Source: Lotus japonicus (lineage: Eukaryota; Streptophyta; Magnoliopsida; Fabales; Fabaceae). From it: 64,000 nt of DNA. Below the pieces are notes generated by a model. It saw nothing but the letters and a program-made list of their open reading frames with translations. It ran no database searches and was not told where the DNA came from. The DNA lies in the NCBI RefSeq assembly GCF_012489685.1, contig NC_080045.1, positions 66,424,722 to 66,488,721 of the forward strand. Direction: 5' to 3'. A program made the position numbers and the translations under genes. Positions 1-10,407 of the stretch are shown in pieces (position 1 is the stretch's first letter; every line of letters starts with the position of its first letter).

Positions 1-129
1 ATGGCGAGATCGCTTTCTCGGATGTGGGCTGAGGGAAGGGGAAGGGGAAGGTTATGGAAGCATAAATTTCTGGGTTTTGCGAAAAAGCTGGTTGGGAATA
101 AGAAGGTTGAAGATATGATACGACGGTGA
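1..129 (+). CDS. Short unrecognised open frame at the window edge
   Basis: An open frame of 42 codons runs from base 1 to a TGA at 127-129. The predicted end is rich in Lys and Arg. It could be the last exon of a gene starting left of the window or a chance frame. I recognise no family, and the frame may be open further upstream. Confidence 0.2.
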   Translation: MARSLSRMWAEGRGRGRLWKHKFLGFAKKLVGNKKVEDMIRR

Positions 130-758
130 ATTGTTAAAGGGAAGAAGTTAAAAATGAAAAAATCATTAATGGGACAAGTGTCGTTTTTTTTATTGGAAAA
201 CAGTACCAACGGTATGAATGGTACTGTATCTAAGTTTTCCCCAAACATAAAATACACATTTTCAAGTTAATTTCCAAATATATCACTTAAAATTATTTGA
301 TATTAATTTTTTATGACATATTTGGTATTATTTTGAACATAAGATATTTAATTCATTTTTTATATAAAAATAATCATAATCATTAACATAAAAAATTTCT
401 CAGCATACATCTTAATGAAAGATTTTTGTTAATTATTCTAATGTTATTAAAAACCATTAAATGTCAAATTAATAGAATAGTTATTTTTTGAAAAAGTCCA
501 CATTTGACTTTTGTTAGTTTATGAAGAAAGACATAAAATGAAGAGATGAGACTTGCTAGAGTTGCCACTTTTTAAGTTCGAAAATAATATATAGTATATG
601 ATACGATTGTCGGTTTACCTAAAATTTTTTTTATCACCATCAAGTATCAGCCAGAGCCACCAACAATATTATCCATTAACGAGAGGCCCAAAGTGTTACC
701 CTGATCATCTCTTATCTGAAATCCCATAGCCATCACCATCAAACATTGTAAGGTCAAG
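130..758. other. AT-rich intergenic DNA, upstream region of HPR1
   Basis: No coding signal is visible. The stretch is AT-rich up to about 600 and then becomes more mixed, consistent with the promoter and 5' leader of the HPR1 gene that follows. I could not fix a TATA box or transcription start. Confidence 0.5.
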
Positions 759-911
759 TTGTCACCAGTCAAAGTCTTAACCATGCATGCAGCAATGTCA
801 TTGGTCAGAAAACTCTATGGTCCTGTGCTACGCCGCTACACCATATCATCATCACCAATCTCTTACAATAATAAAACCAGACATCATCATTTTTCAGAGC
901 TAGTTCACTCC
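759..911 (+). other. In-frame N-terminal extension of HPR1 resembling an organelle presequence
   Basis: Fifty-one codons upstream of the usual HPR1 start are open and in frame, with ATG codons at 759, 783 and 795. The encoded stretch is rich in Ser, Arg, Lys, Tyr and His and has no Asp or Glu until shortly before the MAKPVS start. That composition is typical of mitochondrial or plastid presequences. It may simply be 5' UTR that happens to be open. If translated, the protein would carry a presequence at one end and a peroxisomal signal at the other. Confidence 0.4.
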
Positions 912-3900
912 ATGGCGAAGCCAGTGTCCATTGAGGTGTGGAACCCAAGTGGCAAATACAGAGTTGTCAGCACTAAACCAATGCCTGGTACTCGTTGGAT
1001 CAACCTTCTCATCCAGCAAGATTGTCGCCTTGAAGTAATCAACTATCTTTATCTATTATTATCATTTTTTTTCTGGTTGATGATGAAGAGAATTTGATTT
1101 TTTCAACTTTGTCTCATTTTTACTATGCTCAGATATGTACTGAGAAGAAAACAATACTGTCAGTTGAAGATATCATTGCTTTGATTGGTGAAAAGTGTGA
1201 TGGAGTTATAGGACAGGTAATTATTGATGACTTGAATTGCATGATGATGATGATGATTATGATCAATTAGCACCCACAATGAAATAATTGATTAGAGCAT
1301 CATCAAATTACAATTTGACAAACAAAATCTAGACTTTTTTTGGGTTACCATGTGGGTTTTTAGGGTGGTTTTTTTCTTGCTTGTGGTGTGTGATTGAGTT
1401 TTTAATCCTATTACAGCTGACTGAAGACTGGGGAGAAGAGTTGTTCTCTGCCTTGAGCAGGGCAGGAGGGAAAGCTTTCAGTAATATGGCTGTTGGTTAC
1501 AATAATGTGGATGTCAATGCTGCAAATAAGTATGGTGTTGCTGTTGGAAATACCCCTGTAAGCTATCTCTTTCCCCCTTTCTGTTTGTAAAAATGTTTAG
1601 CAAATACTGTAGACACCCAATATTACAAGGATAAATGATAGATATGATATATGGTGTAGTGTGACAGGAAGAAAGATATAGAGAAAATTGGAGGGGGTCT
1701 ATAGGAGGTGGATTGACCATTTGATTGTTCAAAAATCATGATTGTTTTATTTAACACAATTGTGACAAACTTTACATCTTAAATTTTTCCTGTGGTTTTT
1801 CCTATTGTATATTGTAAAGTTAACATTTATGCTTGGAAGATTTTCTTTTAGAACATAAAAGGTACTGCAAAGACTACTAGCAGTATATGCATGCTCTCAG
1901 GTTTGATGCTTAAGTGGTTTTAGTTATGTTGTGTGTGTTGTACGAGAAATAGTGATGGACTTGAATAGTCAGTATTAACTCTAACAATAGTTTCATTACT
2001 TATTTGGTAGGGAGTTCTCACAGAGACAACAGCAGAACTGGCAGCTTCACTGACTTTGGCAGCTGCGAGAAGGATAGTTGAGGCAGATGAGTTCATGAGG
2101 GCAGGATTATATGATGGATGGCTACCTCATCTGTATGAAAACTACTGCATATTCTTTTCATTTTTTTTCTGCTATGAGTAATGTTAAATGCTATGGATAT
2201 GAAAGTTTTTCTTTCTAAGAGTAGTCATATACTCACTTTTGTCTTTTGAGTACCATCATCTTCTGAAGGCTGGAATAACTGCTTTAGTTTTGTTTCTCTG
2301 GCAGATTTGTTGGAAACTTGCTCAAGGGACAAACAGTTGGTGTTATTGGAGCTGGCCGCATTGGATCAGCTTATGCAAGAATGATGGTAATTTTCCATTA
2401 AATATCTGTCTCAGATTGAATGTCTCTCCAATGTTTACTTCGTTGAGTAGAATTTGTTAAGTACTTGGTTTCTGACTACTTAGCATAAAAAGGGTCTTTG
2501 ACTCTTTGTCCTTCTCAAAAGTTCTCTTAATCAGAGTTAGAGTCTTAGAGATCTAAGACAAGTTCAAATAAAATCTTAACTTGAGTCTTTCTTATATATT
2601 TCACTTTGAAAGAACATGTCAGCTGTGATTTATTTAGTTGGTGATAACTGAATATATGTGATTATCCATATGATCTTCAGATTCTTACTTTGCTGATGTA
2701 AATGACTTAAAGTTGATTATTCATATGATGAAAGAGAAACAAAATTCTTTTTGTGCTGTATCAGGTTGAAGGGTTCAAGATGAATCTAATTTACTACGAC
2801 CTCTACCAGTCTACACGACTAGAAAAGTTTGTGACAGGCATGTTCCTACCAAGTCATATTCATAAATCAAATTACTGTGAGGTGTGAACTAATGGTTCTC
2901 TTATCCTTATTGCAGCTTATGCTGCATTCTTGAAAGCAAACGGTGAAACACCGGTGACTTGGAAAAGGGCATCAAGCATGGATGAGGTCCTCCAGGAGGC
3001 TGATATAGTAAGAAGATGATGCAGAGAATTTAATTTACTACCCATAACTTAACAGGATTTGATTATTCCAAAATAATTCGGATTATTATGGGTGCTTTTG
3101 TAGATTAGTCTTCATCCTATCTTGGATAAAACCACCTATCATCTAGTCAACAAGGAAAGGCTAGCTAAGATGAAGAAGGTGAGAGTTTAAGGAACAAAGT
3201 TTCACTGTAAACTATCCATGGTACCAATTGATGCAAATTGCTCTGTGGTAGTGATAATATCTCTATTACAGGAAGCAATTCTTGTGAACTGCAGTAGAGG
3301 GCCTGTTATTGACGAAGCTGCACTTGTAGAGCATTTAAGGCAGAACCCAATGTTTCGAGTAGGACTTGATGTGTTTGAGGTAATTGAACGTTCTAATTTC
3401 TTATGCAGTTTGAGTTGGTCTTGCATGCCTTCTCTGTTTATGAAATTTCGGACTTGTCATTACAAAACGACATTTGTGAACTTTTATTAGGAAGAGCCCT
3501 ACATGAAACCTGGGCTTGCAGAGTTGAAGAATGCTATTGTGGTACCTCACATTGCATCTGCTTCCAAGGTAATCCTGACCTGCACTTTATGCTAAATGTT
3601 TTCAATATTAAAAGTCTTTTATGGGTGACTCTCCTTCAAAAGTAATCAATTATTTCATATGCATGTTTTTTGCAGTGGACCCGTGAAGGAATGGCTACAC
3701 TAGCTGCTCTAAATGTGCTGGTATATCTCTATCCATCTTGTATTTTATTTTGATAGAAATATAAATCCATTCATGTGTCTTCTTCTAACAGTGTAAGCTT
3801 TTGGATTATTTGGTTGGTATTAACCAAATCATTTGAATTTGGATCCATATTGCCCATTATCTAATGAAAAAAGTTGAATTTAAGCACAAATGTAGATGGC

Positions 3901-4505
3901 TTGTGCATTGTACATGCAAGAGTCAACTGGGCCGGTGCCAGAGCTTACACTAGTGAACTCTTGCGTGAGCCGTGAGGGGGCTTGATAGAAGTCTAGTATA
4001 GAATCACTTATGTCTTCTCCTAATAACTTAAGCTTTTGGGATAGTTAACTCGTTAATATAATATAACGCCATTCATATTTCTATGATCACTGTGAATTCT
4101 CAGTGACTTGTAAAACTGATGATAATCATTGCAAAATACAGGGAAAGATTAAGGGCTACCCAGTTTGGTTTGATGCTAATAAGGTGGAACCCTTCCTTGA
4201 TGAGAATGCTCAACCTCCGGCTGCAAGCCCAAGCATTGTTAACGCAAAAGCTCTGGGTAATAACATCTTAAAGGGAACTACTATTCATTCCGCGGATTTC
4301 TCTCCCAGCACGAGCCACATGCTTCTGGTACGGAAATTAATTTCCGGAAGCATGTAATCTATAGGTGCGGGAGAGAAAGACGCGGTTTAAGTAGTAATCT
4401 CTCATCTTGAAAACTAAGGTTAAATATTGTTGTAAACCTAAACAAATTCACTAACATGTTTTCTTTCTAATGCCAGGTTTGCCAGTTTCAACTTCAAAGC
4501 TATAG
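912..4505 (+). CDS. HPR1: Peroxisomal NADH-dependent hydroxypyruvate reductase (glycerate dehydrogenase)
   Basis: The enzyme reduces hydroxypyruvate to glycerate in leaf peroxisomes, a step of photorespiration. Coding exons: 912-1034, 1133-1216, 1417-1557, 2011-2132, 2305-2386, 2765-2837, 2916-3007, 3104-3178, 3272-3379, 3491-3568, 3676-3720, 4142-4256, 4477-4505. Together they give 388 residues, the usual length for plant HPR1. Visible landmarks are the start MAKPVSIEVWNPSGKYRVVS, the Rossmann motif GVIGAGRIGSAYARMM, the NCSRGPVIDEAALV segment with the conserved Arg, and the catalytic His in VVPHIASASK. The last exon encodes LPVSTSKL, ending in the PTS1 tripeptide SKL. Intron 6 has a GC donor (CAG|GCATGT at 2838) and all other introns are GT-AG. 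If intron 12 is retained, translation ends at 4357 without SKL. An in-frame upstream extension begins at 759; I chose 912 because it matches the family start. Confidence 0.95.
4276..4396. other. Long imperfect hairpin inside the last HPR1 intron
   Basis: The middle of intron 12 (4257-4476) folds back on itself. Matching arm blocks, from outside in, are ACTACT/AGTAGT, CCGCG/CGCGG, TTTCTCTCCC/GGGAGAGAAA, GCAC/GTGC, ACATGCTTC/GAAGCATGT and CGGAAATT/AATTTCCG. The arms cover about 55 bases each. The intron-retention reading frame passes through the 5' arm and stops in the 3' arm at 4355-4357. It could be a small MITE, a miRNA-like foldback or a structured splicing element; nothing in the sequence decides between them. 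Confidence 0.7.
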
Positions 4506-5962
4506 GCATACTTGCTTGTATCCTACACAAGGGCCTTCAATTGCAAAAGTACCTATTTTTGTGTGTTGAGTTGGGCTCTGTTGGCATGGAAATGTGGAGT
4601 ATACCTGAGCTATATGGCTAGTCCATGCTTTTGTATATGTAGAGTGCTGGTGGAAGCATGAATAATATAGTCTTTAGATACTGTCTCGTTAATATTAGCA
4701 TCATGTGAATTTAATTAAACATGTGGTTTGAATTTTTATTCAAAATTAATGAACTTATACCTGAGGATTCATCTCAATTTACTTAGACCGCTTAAAAACA
4801 AGAGGTGAAATTTTGCCTTGTTTCATAAAAAGTCTTTTTTTTTTTAATATCTGAAAACCTGTTTGCTTCTAACATTTTCCTCCTTTTATTAGAGCTAAGC
4901 TTTCTAATTAAATTAAGCACCATAATATATTCAGCATTGTAATTATTATCATTAGTAAGGAAACATACAGTGATATGGGCAAATTGATCATTACCTTCTC
5001 TTGGCTCTTGGGAGCTTCCATCGGTAGAAGTTTGCCTTAGCTACTTCCTTTGGGCTTGACTCTGTTTGGGAAGGATGCGCACTTTATGCTCTTTGGAATA
5101 GTAAAGTGGCTAGGTTTGAGACTGGATCTTCAATGCTTTGAATCTCTCCTCAGGTTTGGTTATGCTTTGAATCATGAGATTCTACAAACGTGGTCTCCAC
5201 TCTTCTTACCATTGGCCCTAATTTTGCATGTGAGGGGCATGTAGGAAGGAGAAGCCTTCTATTGTTTTTCACTCCAAGAGAAGTTTGGGTGATTCCTACA
5301 TCTAGGATTATAAGTGTTAGGGAAAGGATGAAGGATCTCCCTAAGTCTTGTTTTGAGTTCCCACAAAGTTTATCTCATTAACAAATTTAGAAAAGAACGG
5401 TTCATATGAAAATTCTTGTTCTCATGTCAACCCCTCCCCATACTAATCACAAACTAGTGTAAGAGATGGTTGCGTTTCAACTACACACACGCAAATAAGA
5501 ATAAGTGCATTTGATTGCAAATGTAATATACGAAAGAAGTCTTAACTATCGAACCCAACTGACGACTAACTCTTGAGATGAACTCATTGTCTAAGAATTG
5601 TTTGTTGTGATCATGCAAGTGAAATAAGAATGAAAATTAGATAAAAGAGTTCTGAGATTGCTTAGTATTCCTATCCTTGGAATTTATATATTGTACCTAA
5701 AAATCATGTATGAGCCAACTCTACTTCTCAAGTGTCAAATGCGTCGCCAAGATATACTAAACTACTACCAAAGGACACTACCTAGTCGCGACCGTCATGC
5801 AAGTATGATTGCTTGAATAGGAGTTAAAACACAGAACTACTTGGGAGACATCTCAAGATCCAAAATATCTATGTTTGTTGAAAGCATACGGAACTAATCC
5901 TAAAACCTCTATCAGAGTTATTATTAATTCCCTAAATATCTTTCTGATTACATAGTAAAAAT
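4506..5962. other. HPR1 3' flank and intergenic DNA without a recognisable gene
   Basis: The first 200 bases are the likely 3' UTR and polyadenylation region of HPR1 (AATAATATAG near 4660). The rest is AT-rich with only short open frames, at 5050-5244 and 5190-5381, that match nothing I know. No RNA gene seen. Confidence 0.5.
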
Positions 5963-6016
5963 CATGCAAACTAAACGTGCATAAGAGGTACTGCTTTCAT
6001 TATGTCGTGCATTAAC

Positions 6017-6082
6017 AAGAGTTTCCAGTTATTAAGTTGTGTTGTCAATAAGAGTTTCCAGTTATTAAGTTGTGTTGTCAAT
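6017..6082. repeat. Perfect 33 bp tandem duplication
   Basis: Two adjacent identical units, 6017-6049 and 6050-6082, each starting AAGAGTTTCCAGTTATTAAG and ending TTGTCAAT. Copy B of the segment has a single diverged unit at the matching place, so the tandem arose in copy A after the segment duplicated. Confidence 0.9.
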
Positions 6083-7308
6083 GTTGCATTAGCCTAGACA
6101 TGATAAACAATTGTAGGCTTCTTCAAAATCTATGCTCCAGCAATAGCAGCCTAGTAATTGTTGGAAGTCATGTATTGTATGATGATACACTAGTCTTTTA
6201 ATGCAGTCTTCTTCAACATTGTTCATCCGTAGCCAGCATCAACATTGGACATGTTGTGATGAGATAAGCAACAATAGAACATTTGCACTTGCTTGCCTTC
6301 ACTATACCCATGGCGACGACACCACCTCAGAGCCTTCAAAAATCTCTCTCAAGCCCCATAAAGTGACTTTTGCTCCAACTGAGCAAAGTTCATGATATTC
6401 TTTTGTAGCTTATTGGACTTGGAAGTGGAAAGTACTTCATCAAGAATCTTTTGGTACACTCCTCCCATATGGTGATGCATCCTTTAGGCAAGGAGGTCAA
6501 CCAATCCGACGTCCTGGCCATAAAAGAGAATGAGAACAATCCTAAACGAATAGCGTTGGTAGACATGTTTCATCATTTTCAAGTCCTTTATCATGGTCGG
6601 ATGTCTGATATTTTGAATTTTATTTTCAAATATAGTATATAACTTACTATAATGATCATCCTTTAAACAAAATTCCTCATGGCCGGTGATCAAATTTTTT
6701 TCTCATGGAATGTAGCATTTGGATTTTTTTAAGGAATATAGCATTTAACTTTAAATAAATAAATATACTAAATGAGCAATTATTACGAGTTCATTTTCAA
6801 CGACTTTTCATACTCTTATTAACGAGAGTCAAACATATACAATTTATAAATATTTAATATATTTTAAAATATTCAAAATGCAAGTAGTAAACATTGAGTG
6901 AAATAAATTTTCAAAACGTATTTTCAGTCTCTTATTAACGAGAGTCAAACATATATAAATTATAAATAGTTAATATATTTTAAAATATTAACATGCAAGT
7001 AGTAACCGTTGAATGAAATAATTTTCGATTTCTTTTCATACTCTTATTAACGAGTCGTCAAACATATATAATTTATAAATACGTAAAATATTTTAAAATA
7101 TGCAAAAGGAAACTAGTAAATGTTGAATGAAATAATTTTTAAATAATTTTTTATTATTTCTTTGACCAAATATATTATTCATTTGTAATTTTATTTAATA
7201 AAAATATATATTTATTATTCAAGTAACATACCAACTGCATACTGGATGAGTATAAATATGATAAGAGTATCAAGTATGGGATCACAATTTTCATTCAAGT
7301 GTCCAGCA

Positions 7309-7896
7309 ATGGCTTCATCGTCTTCAACGAAAGTGATCTTGATGTGTTATGGAGGTGAGGTTATGGAGGTGCATGAGGCTTTGGTGAATGCATCTCCAAC
7401 TCTGAAGAGCTTGATACGAGAAAAGGGTGTTGATGGTGACAACAAGATCAACTTGCCAAACATCTCTATTGAAACTATGTGCAAGATCAATGAGTATGTG
7501 AAAAAGCATGCAGAGGCTGTTGATCCTGCAAAAAATCTTGATGCCTGGGATGAAGAGTTTATTAAGGTTGACTTAAACACTCTCTTCAACCTAATTGAGG
7601 TTAGTTTCATCTCTTTCACATTTTCTTGTATCATTATAAATTCCTTTTCCAATTAAAAATGATGTTTGATTTTATTCCTTCCTTTCTTGATTCTCTGTTG
7701 ATTGGTTCATATGGTTTTCCAGGCAACACATTACCTGAAAATTCAAAACCTTATAGATTTGGGATGTAAGACTGTAGCCAACATGATGAGGGGGAAGACC
7801 ACAGAACAAATGCGCCAAACTTTCAATATCAAGAATGATTTTACCCCAGAGGAAGAGGAGAAGGTGAAAGAAAAGTTTGCATGGGCCTTTGAATGA
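7309..7896 (+). CDS. SKP1-like SCF ubiquitin-ligase adaptor, copy A
   Basis: SKP1 proteins bridge cullin 1 and F-box proteins in SCF E3 ligases, in cytosol and nucleus. Two exons, 7309-7599 and 7723-7896, give 154 residues, the usual SKP1 length. The N-terminal half is the BTB/POZ-like fold ([18 protein letters not shown], then a loop, then [20 protein letters not shown]). The second exon begins [20 protein letters not shown] and ends in [15 protein letters not shown], the F-box-binding tail of the family. The intron lies just before the A-x-YL motif, the usual place in plant ASK genes. An in-frame ATG at 7246 would add 21 residues; I chose 7309 because known members start close to it. The cysteine-containing MCYGGE replaces the common SSDGE, so this is a divergent member. 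A near-twin lies at 13388. Confidence 0.88.
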
Positions 7897-8097
7897 AATA
7901 AACAAGTCATGTTCAAATATCCATATTTCTTCTATGAAAAGAAATATGGAGAATTATGATAGTTTTTTGGTGAATAAACCGGGCTAAACCACCCGAGAAT
8001 GTGTCAGTTTTAATTTGTTATTTTGTGATGAATAAAATGGGCTAAGGCATCTTGAAAATATGTCAGTTTTAGTTAGTTTTTTTTTATTGGTTATTCT

Positions 8098-8635
8098 TGT
8101 TGGAAAATTAGGGAAGAAGACATGCGCCGTGGACGAACTACGGCCTTGAAAGCAAAAATTATGGCAGACCTCCGATGCAATCCTTTGCCGGATTTGCTCC
8201 TCAAGGTTAACACAGCCGCATGTAAGGCACTGTGCACTCAGAACCTAAACATGCTGGAATCTCTACAACAATGCTCAGAATACACAAAAAGAGAAGAACA
8301 CACATTTTGTATTTTCTATATCTATCCATCTTATTCTCACTTGTGTCCACATATAAACCAATGGACATCACCTATGTTCCTCTTCACTTGACCAAGTGAA
8401 ACCATTCTTATATAACAGCTATGGAATAGCCATACTCGTCCCTCTCTATTCAACGGCCATCAGCCATGATGGTCATATTAAAGGGTGATTCAAAACCATT
8501 AAAAAAGAGTTTTAAGACAATAAAACACAAAACTGTAACTGATATAAAACTGAATTAAGCTATTCAATATTTGATAGAGTAACGGAAAAGAAGAATAAAG
8601 ATGAATTGAATTTTTTGAATGTCATTATTCCAACA
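8098..8635. mobile_element. Solo LTR (538 bp) in copy A, TSD ATTCT
   Basis: The insertion starts TGTTGGAAAATTA and ends TTATTCCAACA, so it has the TG...CA ends and short terminal inverted repeats of a Copia-type LTR. It is flanked by the 5 bp duplication ATTCT at 8093-8097 and 8636-8640. The duplicate segment at about 14180 lacks the insertion and reads GGTTATTATCTTATT, a near match to the inferred empty site. No internal retroelement sequence is left. A TATA-like CTTATATAAC lies at about 8407. Confidence 0.88.
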
Positions 8636-9004
8636 ATTCTCTTATTGATGATATCTTACTAGAATGCATTAGACGCAATTTGCTTAATTATCATGGTTTC
8701 TTTCATATTGCTTTCTTGTGTTTCCAACTTTCACATTGACGCCTTTGTAACTCAAGTTGCTCATAGAGGAATAGGTTTTTGCTTTGGAAAAAAGTATGAT
8801 TCGGTTTGTGGTAATAAGATTTTAAATTGCACAAATCTAAAAAAGACGTGATTGTGAATTTTTCTAACACGGTTATGCAAAAAAAAAAAAAAGCTACGTC
8901 AGTATATTAAGATAGAAATATATTTATGCATGGACTCTTAGCTAATGATATGCCTAGCAAGTGTAAATATAATCACAGATATATTAAAAAATTGAGGGTT
9001 TCTT

Positions 9005-9140
9005 TTTTATAGGAAAATGTTAGTTGTTAGTATTGTTAGTAAATTAATCATTCTCAGGGTTCGAACCTTGAACCCTTCACCTTTCATCTCATCTAACCCT
9101 TACGTCCCTAGCTCTTACCACTTGAACTATCATTTGAACA
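9005..9140 (-). mobile_element. tRNA-derived SINE in copy A
   Basis: Read on the minus strand, the element has an internal RNA polymerase III A box TAGTTCAAGTGG and a B box GGTTCGAACCC, spaced as in tRNA-derived SINEs. A T/A-rich tail ends near CTATAAAAAAG. Copy B lacks it at the matching position (about 14540), so it inserted after the duplication. Exact ends and target-site duplication are not certain. Confidence 0.6.
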
Positions 9141-9380
9141 AATTAGAGGTAAAATAGTTGGGAGAAGAAATGTTCCTAATATCTCTCATAGCAAAAAACT
9201 TACATCAAGCTCCTTGTGTCTTTTTTATCAAGAGACCATTCAAATTATGAAAAGTGGACTTAGGTAGAGTTTTACCTTAAAAAAATTATAATTTATATAA
9301 AATTGAGAAGTGTTCATCTAAATTGAGAGATAATTGTGTGAGTAACTTATTCTAATGGGGTTTTTTTTTCTCTTTATATA

Positions 9381-9433
9381 CAATGGTTGGAATGAGATTT
9401 GAACCTATGACCTCATGCAAGCTACCTAACCAC
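9381..9433 (-). repeat. SINE-like remnant at the duplication edge
   Basis: On the minus strand a B-box-like GGTTCAAATCTC is followed by an A-rich tail near 9360-9375. The same remnant forms the right edge of copy B (about 14780-14836). The A box is weak, so this may be only tRNA-like low-complexity sequence. Confidence 0.3.
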
Positions 9434-9855
9434 ACTAATTTAAGGCCTTCATGCAACGCTGCAGCTTCCGCCCTGAAAGATTTTCCACCCTGATCTCATC
9501 TGAGGATTGCCTTCAGCCAATTCCCCTCGTGATCTCGTAACAAACTACCACATCCCATACTGTTTACAGAATCTCTGTAGCTGTCATATGAATTTAGTTG
9601 GATCCATCCCACCTGTGGTACCGCCCACACTGCAGACAAACGACTTGATGCATCACTTTCATGCTTACCCAAAATTGAGACAAACTCATCATGTTCATGG
9701 GTAATCTTTCTCCACGCAACCTCCAACGGCCATGGCTCCTCATCCAAAACTATGTTGCATCGCCACTTCCAATTCCCCCATAACCCAGCAAGGAATTTCG
9801 AAGACTGCATACTCTTATGTGTATAAAATCCTCGTTTTAGATAACTTACCAACAA
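9427..9855 (-). pseudogene. LINE RNase H domain remnant
   Basis: The minus strand encodes about 140 codons resembling the C-terminal RNase H region of plant non-LTR retrotransposons. Landmarks are a linker with WGNWKWRCNIV, then VPQVGWIQLNS, GCGSLLRDHEGNWLKA, and past an in-frame stop FRAEAAALHEGLKL. The Asp of the first active-site motif appears changed (LNSYDS in place of the usual NxDGS) and the frame is broken. The upstream reverse transcriptase and the rest of RNase H are missing. It starts exactly where duplication copy A ends. Confidence 0.75.
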
Positions 9856-9917
9856 ATCATTTCAAAAAGACATCATACTCTTCAATTAATAAATCATTCT
9901 CTAAATCCTAACTCTAG

Positions 9918-10330
9918 ATCTGGATCCTTTGAGAACCTCTAACTCTAAGTCTTTGTTTTTGGCCAAGCTTTACGCTCCAATTATCCTACTCTAAATTCCA
10001 ACTCTAGATCTTTACCCTTTGAGAACCTCTAACTTTGAATATTTGTCTCTGTCCAACCTTTACGTGTATCGTGTGTGTGTGATCTCGATCCTTTGAGAAC
10101 CTCTAACTCTAAATCTTTGTCTCTGTCCAAGATTTAAGTGTATCGTGTGTGTGTGATCTCGATCCTTTGAGAACCTCTAACTCTGAATCTTTGTCTCTAT
10201 CCAAGCTTTACGCTTCAATTATCATACTCTAAATCCCAACTCTAGATCTTGATCCTTTGAGAACCTATAACTTTGAATCTTTGTCTTTGTCCGAGTTTTA
10301 CACGTATCGTGTGTTTGTGTCATTAGTTTT
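9918..10330. repeat. Tandem repeat with alternating 90 bp and 74 bp units
   Basis: The phrase GAGAACCT recurs at 9931, 10021, 10095, 10169 and 10259, giving spacings of 90, 74, 74 and 90. The 90 bp form carries an AAGCTTTACGCT-CAATTAT block. The 74 bp form carries TGTATCGTGTGTGTGTGATC instead. The array therefore reads long, short, short, long, then a final partial unit. Confidence 0.88.
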
Positions 10331-10407
10331 AGCCTCAGTCCCCCTTTATTACGAAGTATTTCGGGCTTGTTTGTGATTTTGGTCACACCAACATGCACGG
10401 TCGTGAC

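Larger units (their letters stand above)
5963..9433. repeat. Segmental duplication, copy A (carries a SKP1-like gene)
   Basis: This segment aligns in direct orientation with 11362-14836. Shared stretches include the left edge around ATGCAAACTAAACGTGCAT, the block starting TGTTGCATTAGCC, the SKP1-like gene, and the right edge ending in CATGCAAGCTACC. Copy A alone has a 33 bp tandem duplication (6017-6082), a solo LTR (8098-8635) and a SINE (about 9005-9140). Copy B alone has a different solo LTR. Divergence of the shared non-coding parts looks close to ten percent by eye. Confidence 0.9.

Noticed and set aside
1221..1262. ATG/GAT trinucleotide run in HPR1 intron 2
   Set aside because: Simple microsatellite without further structure.
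5050..5381. Two overlapping plus-strand frames after HPR1
   Set aside because: Short, different frames and no recognisable family or splice context.
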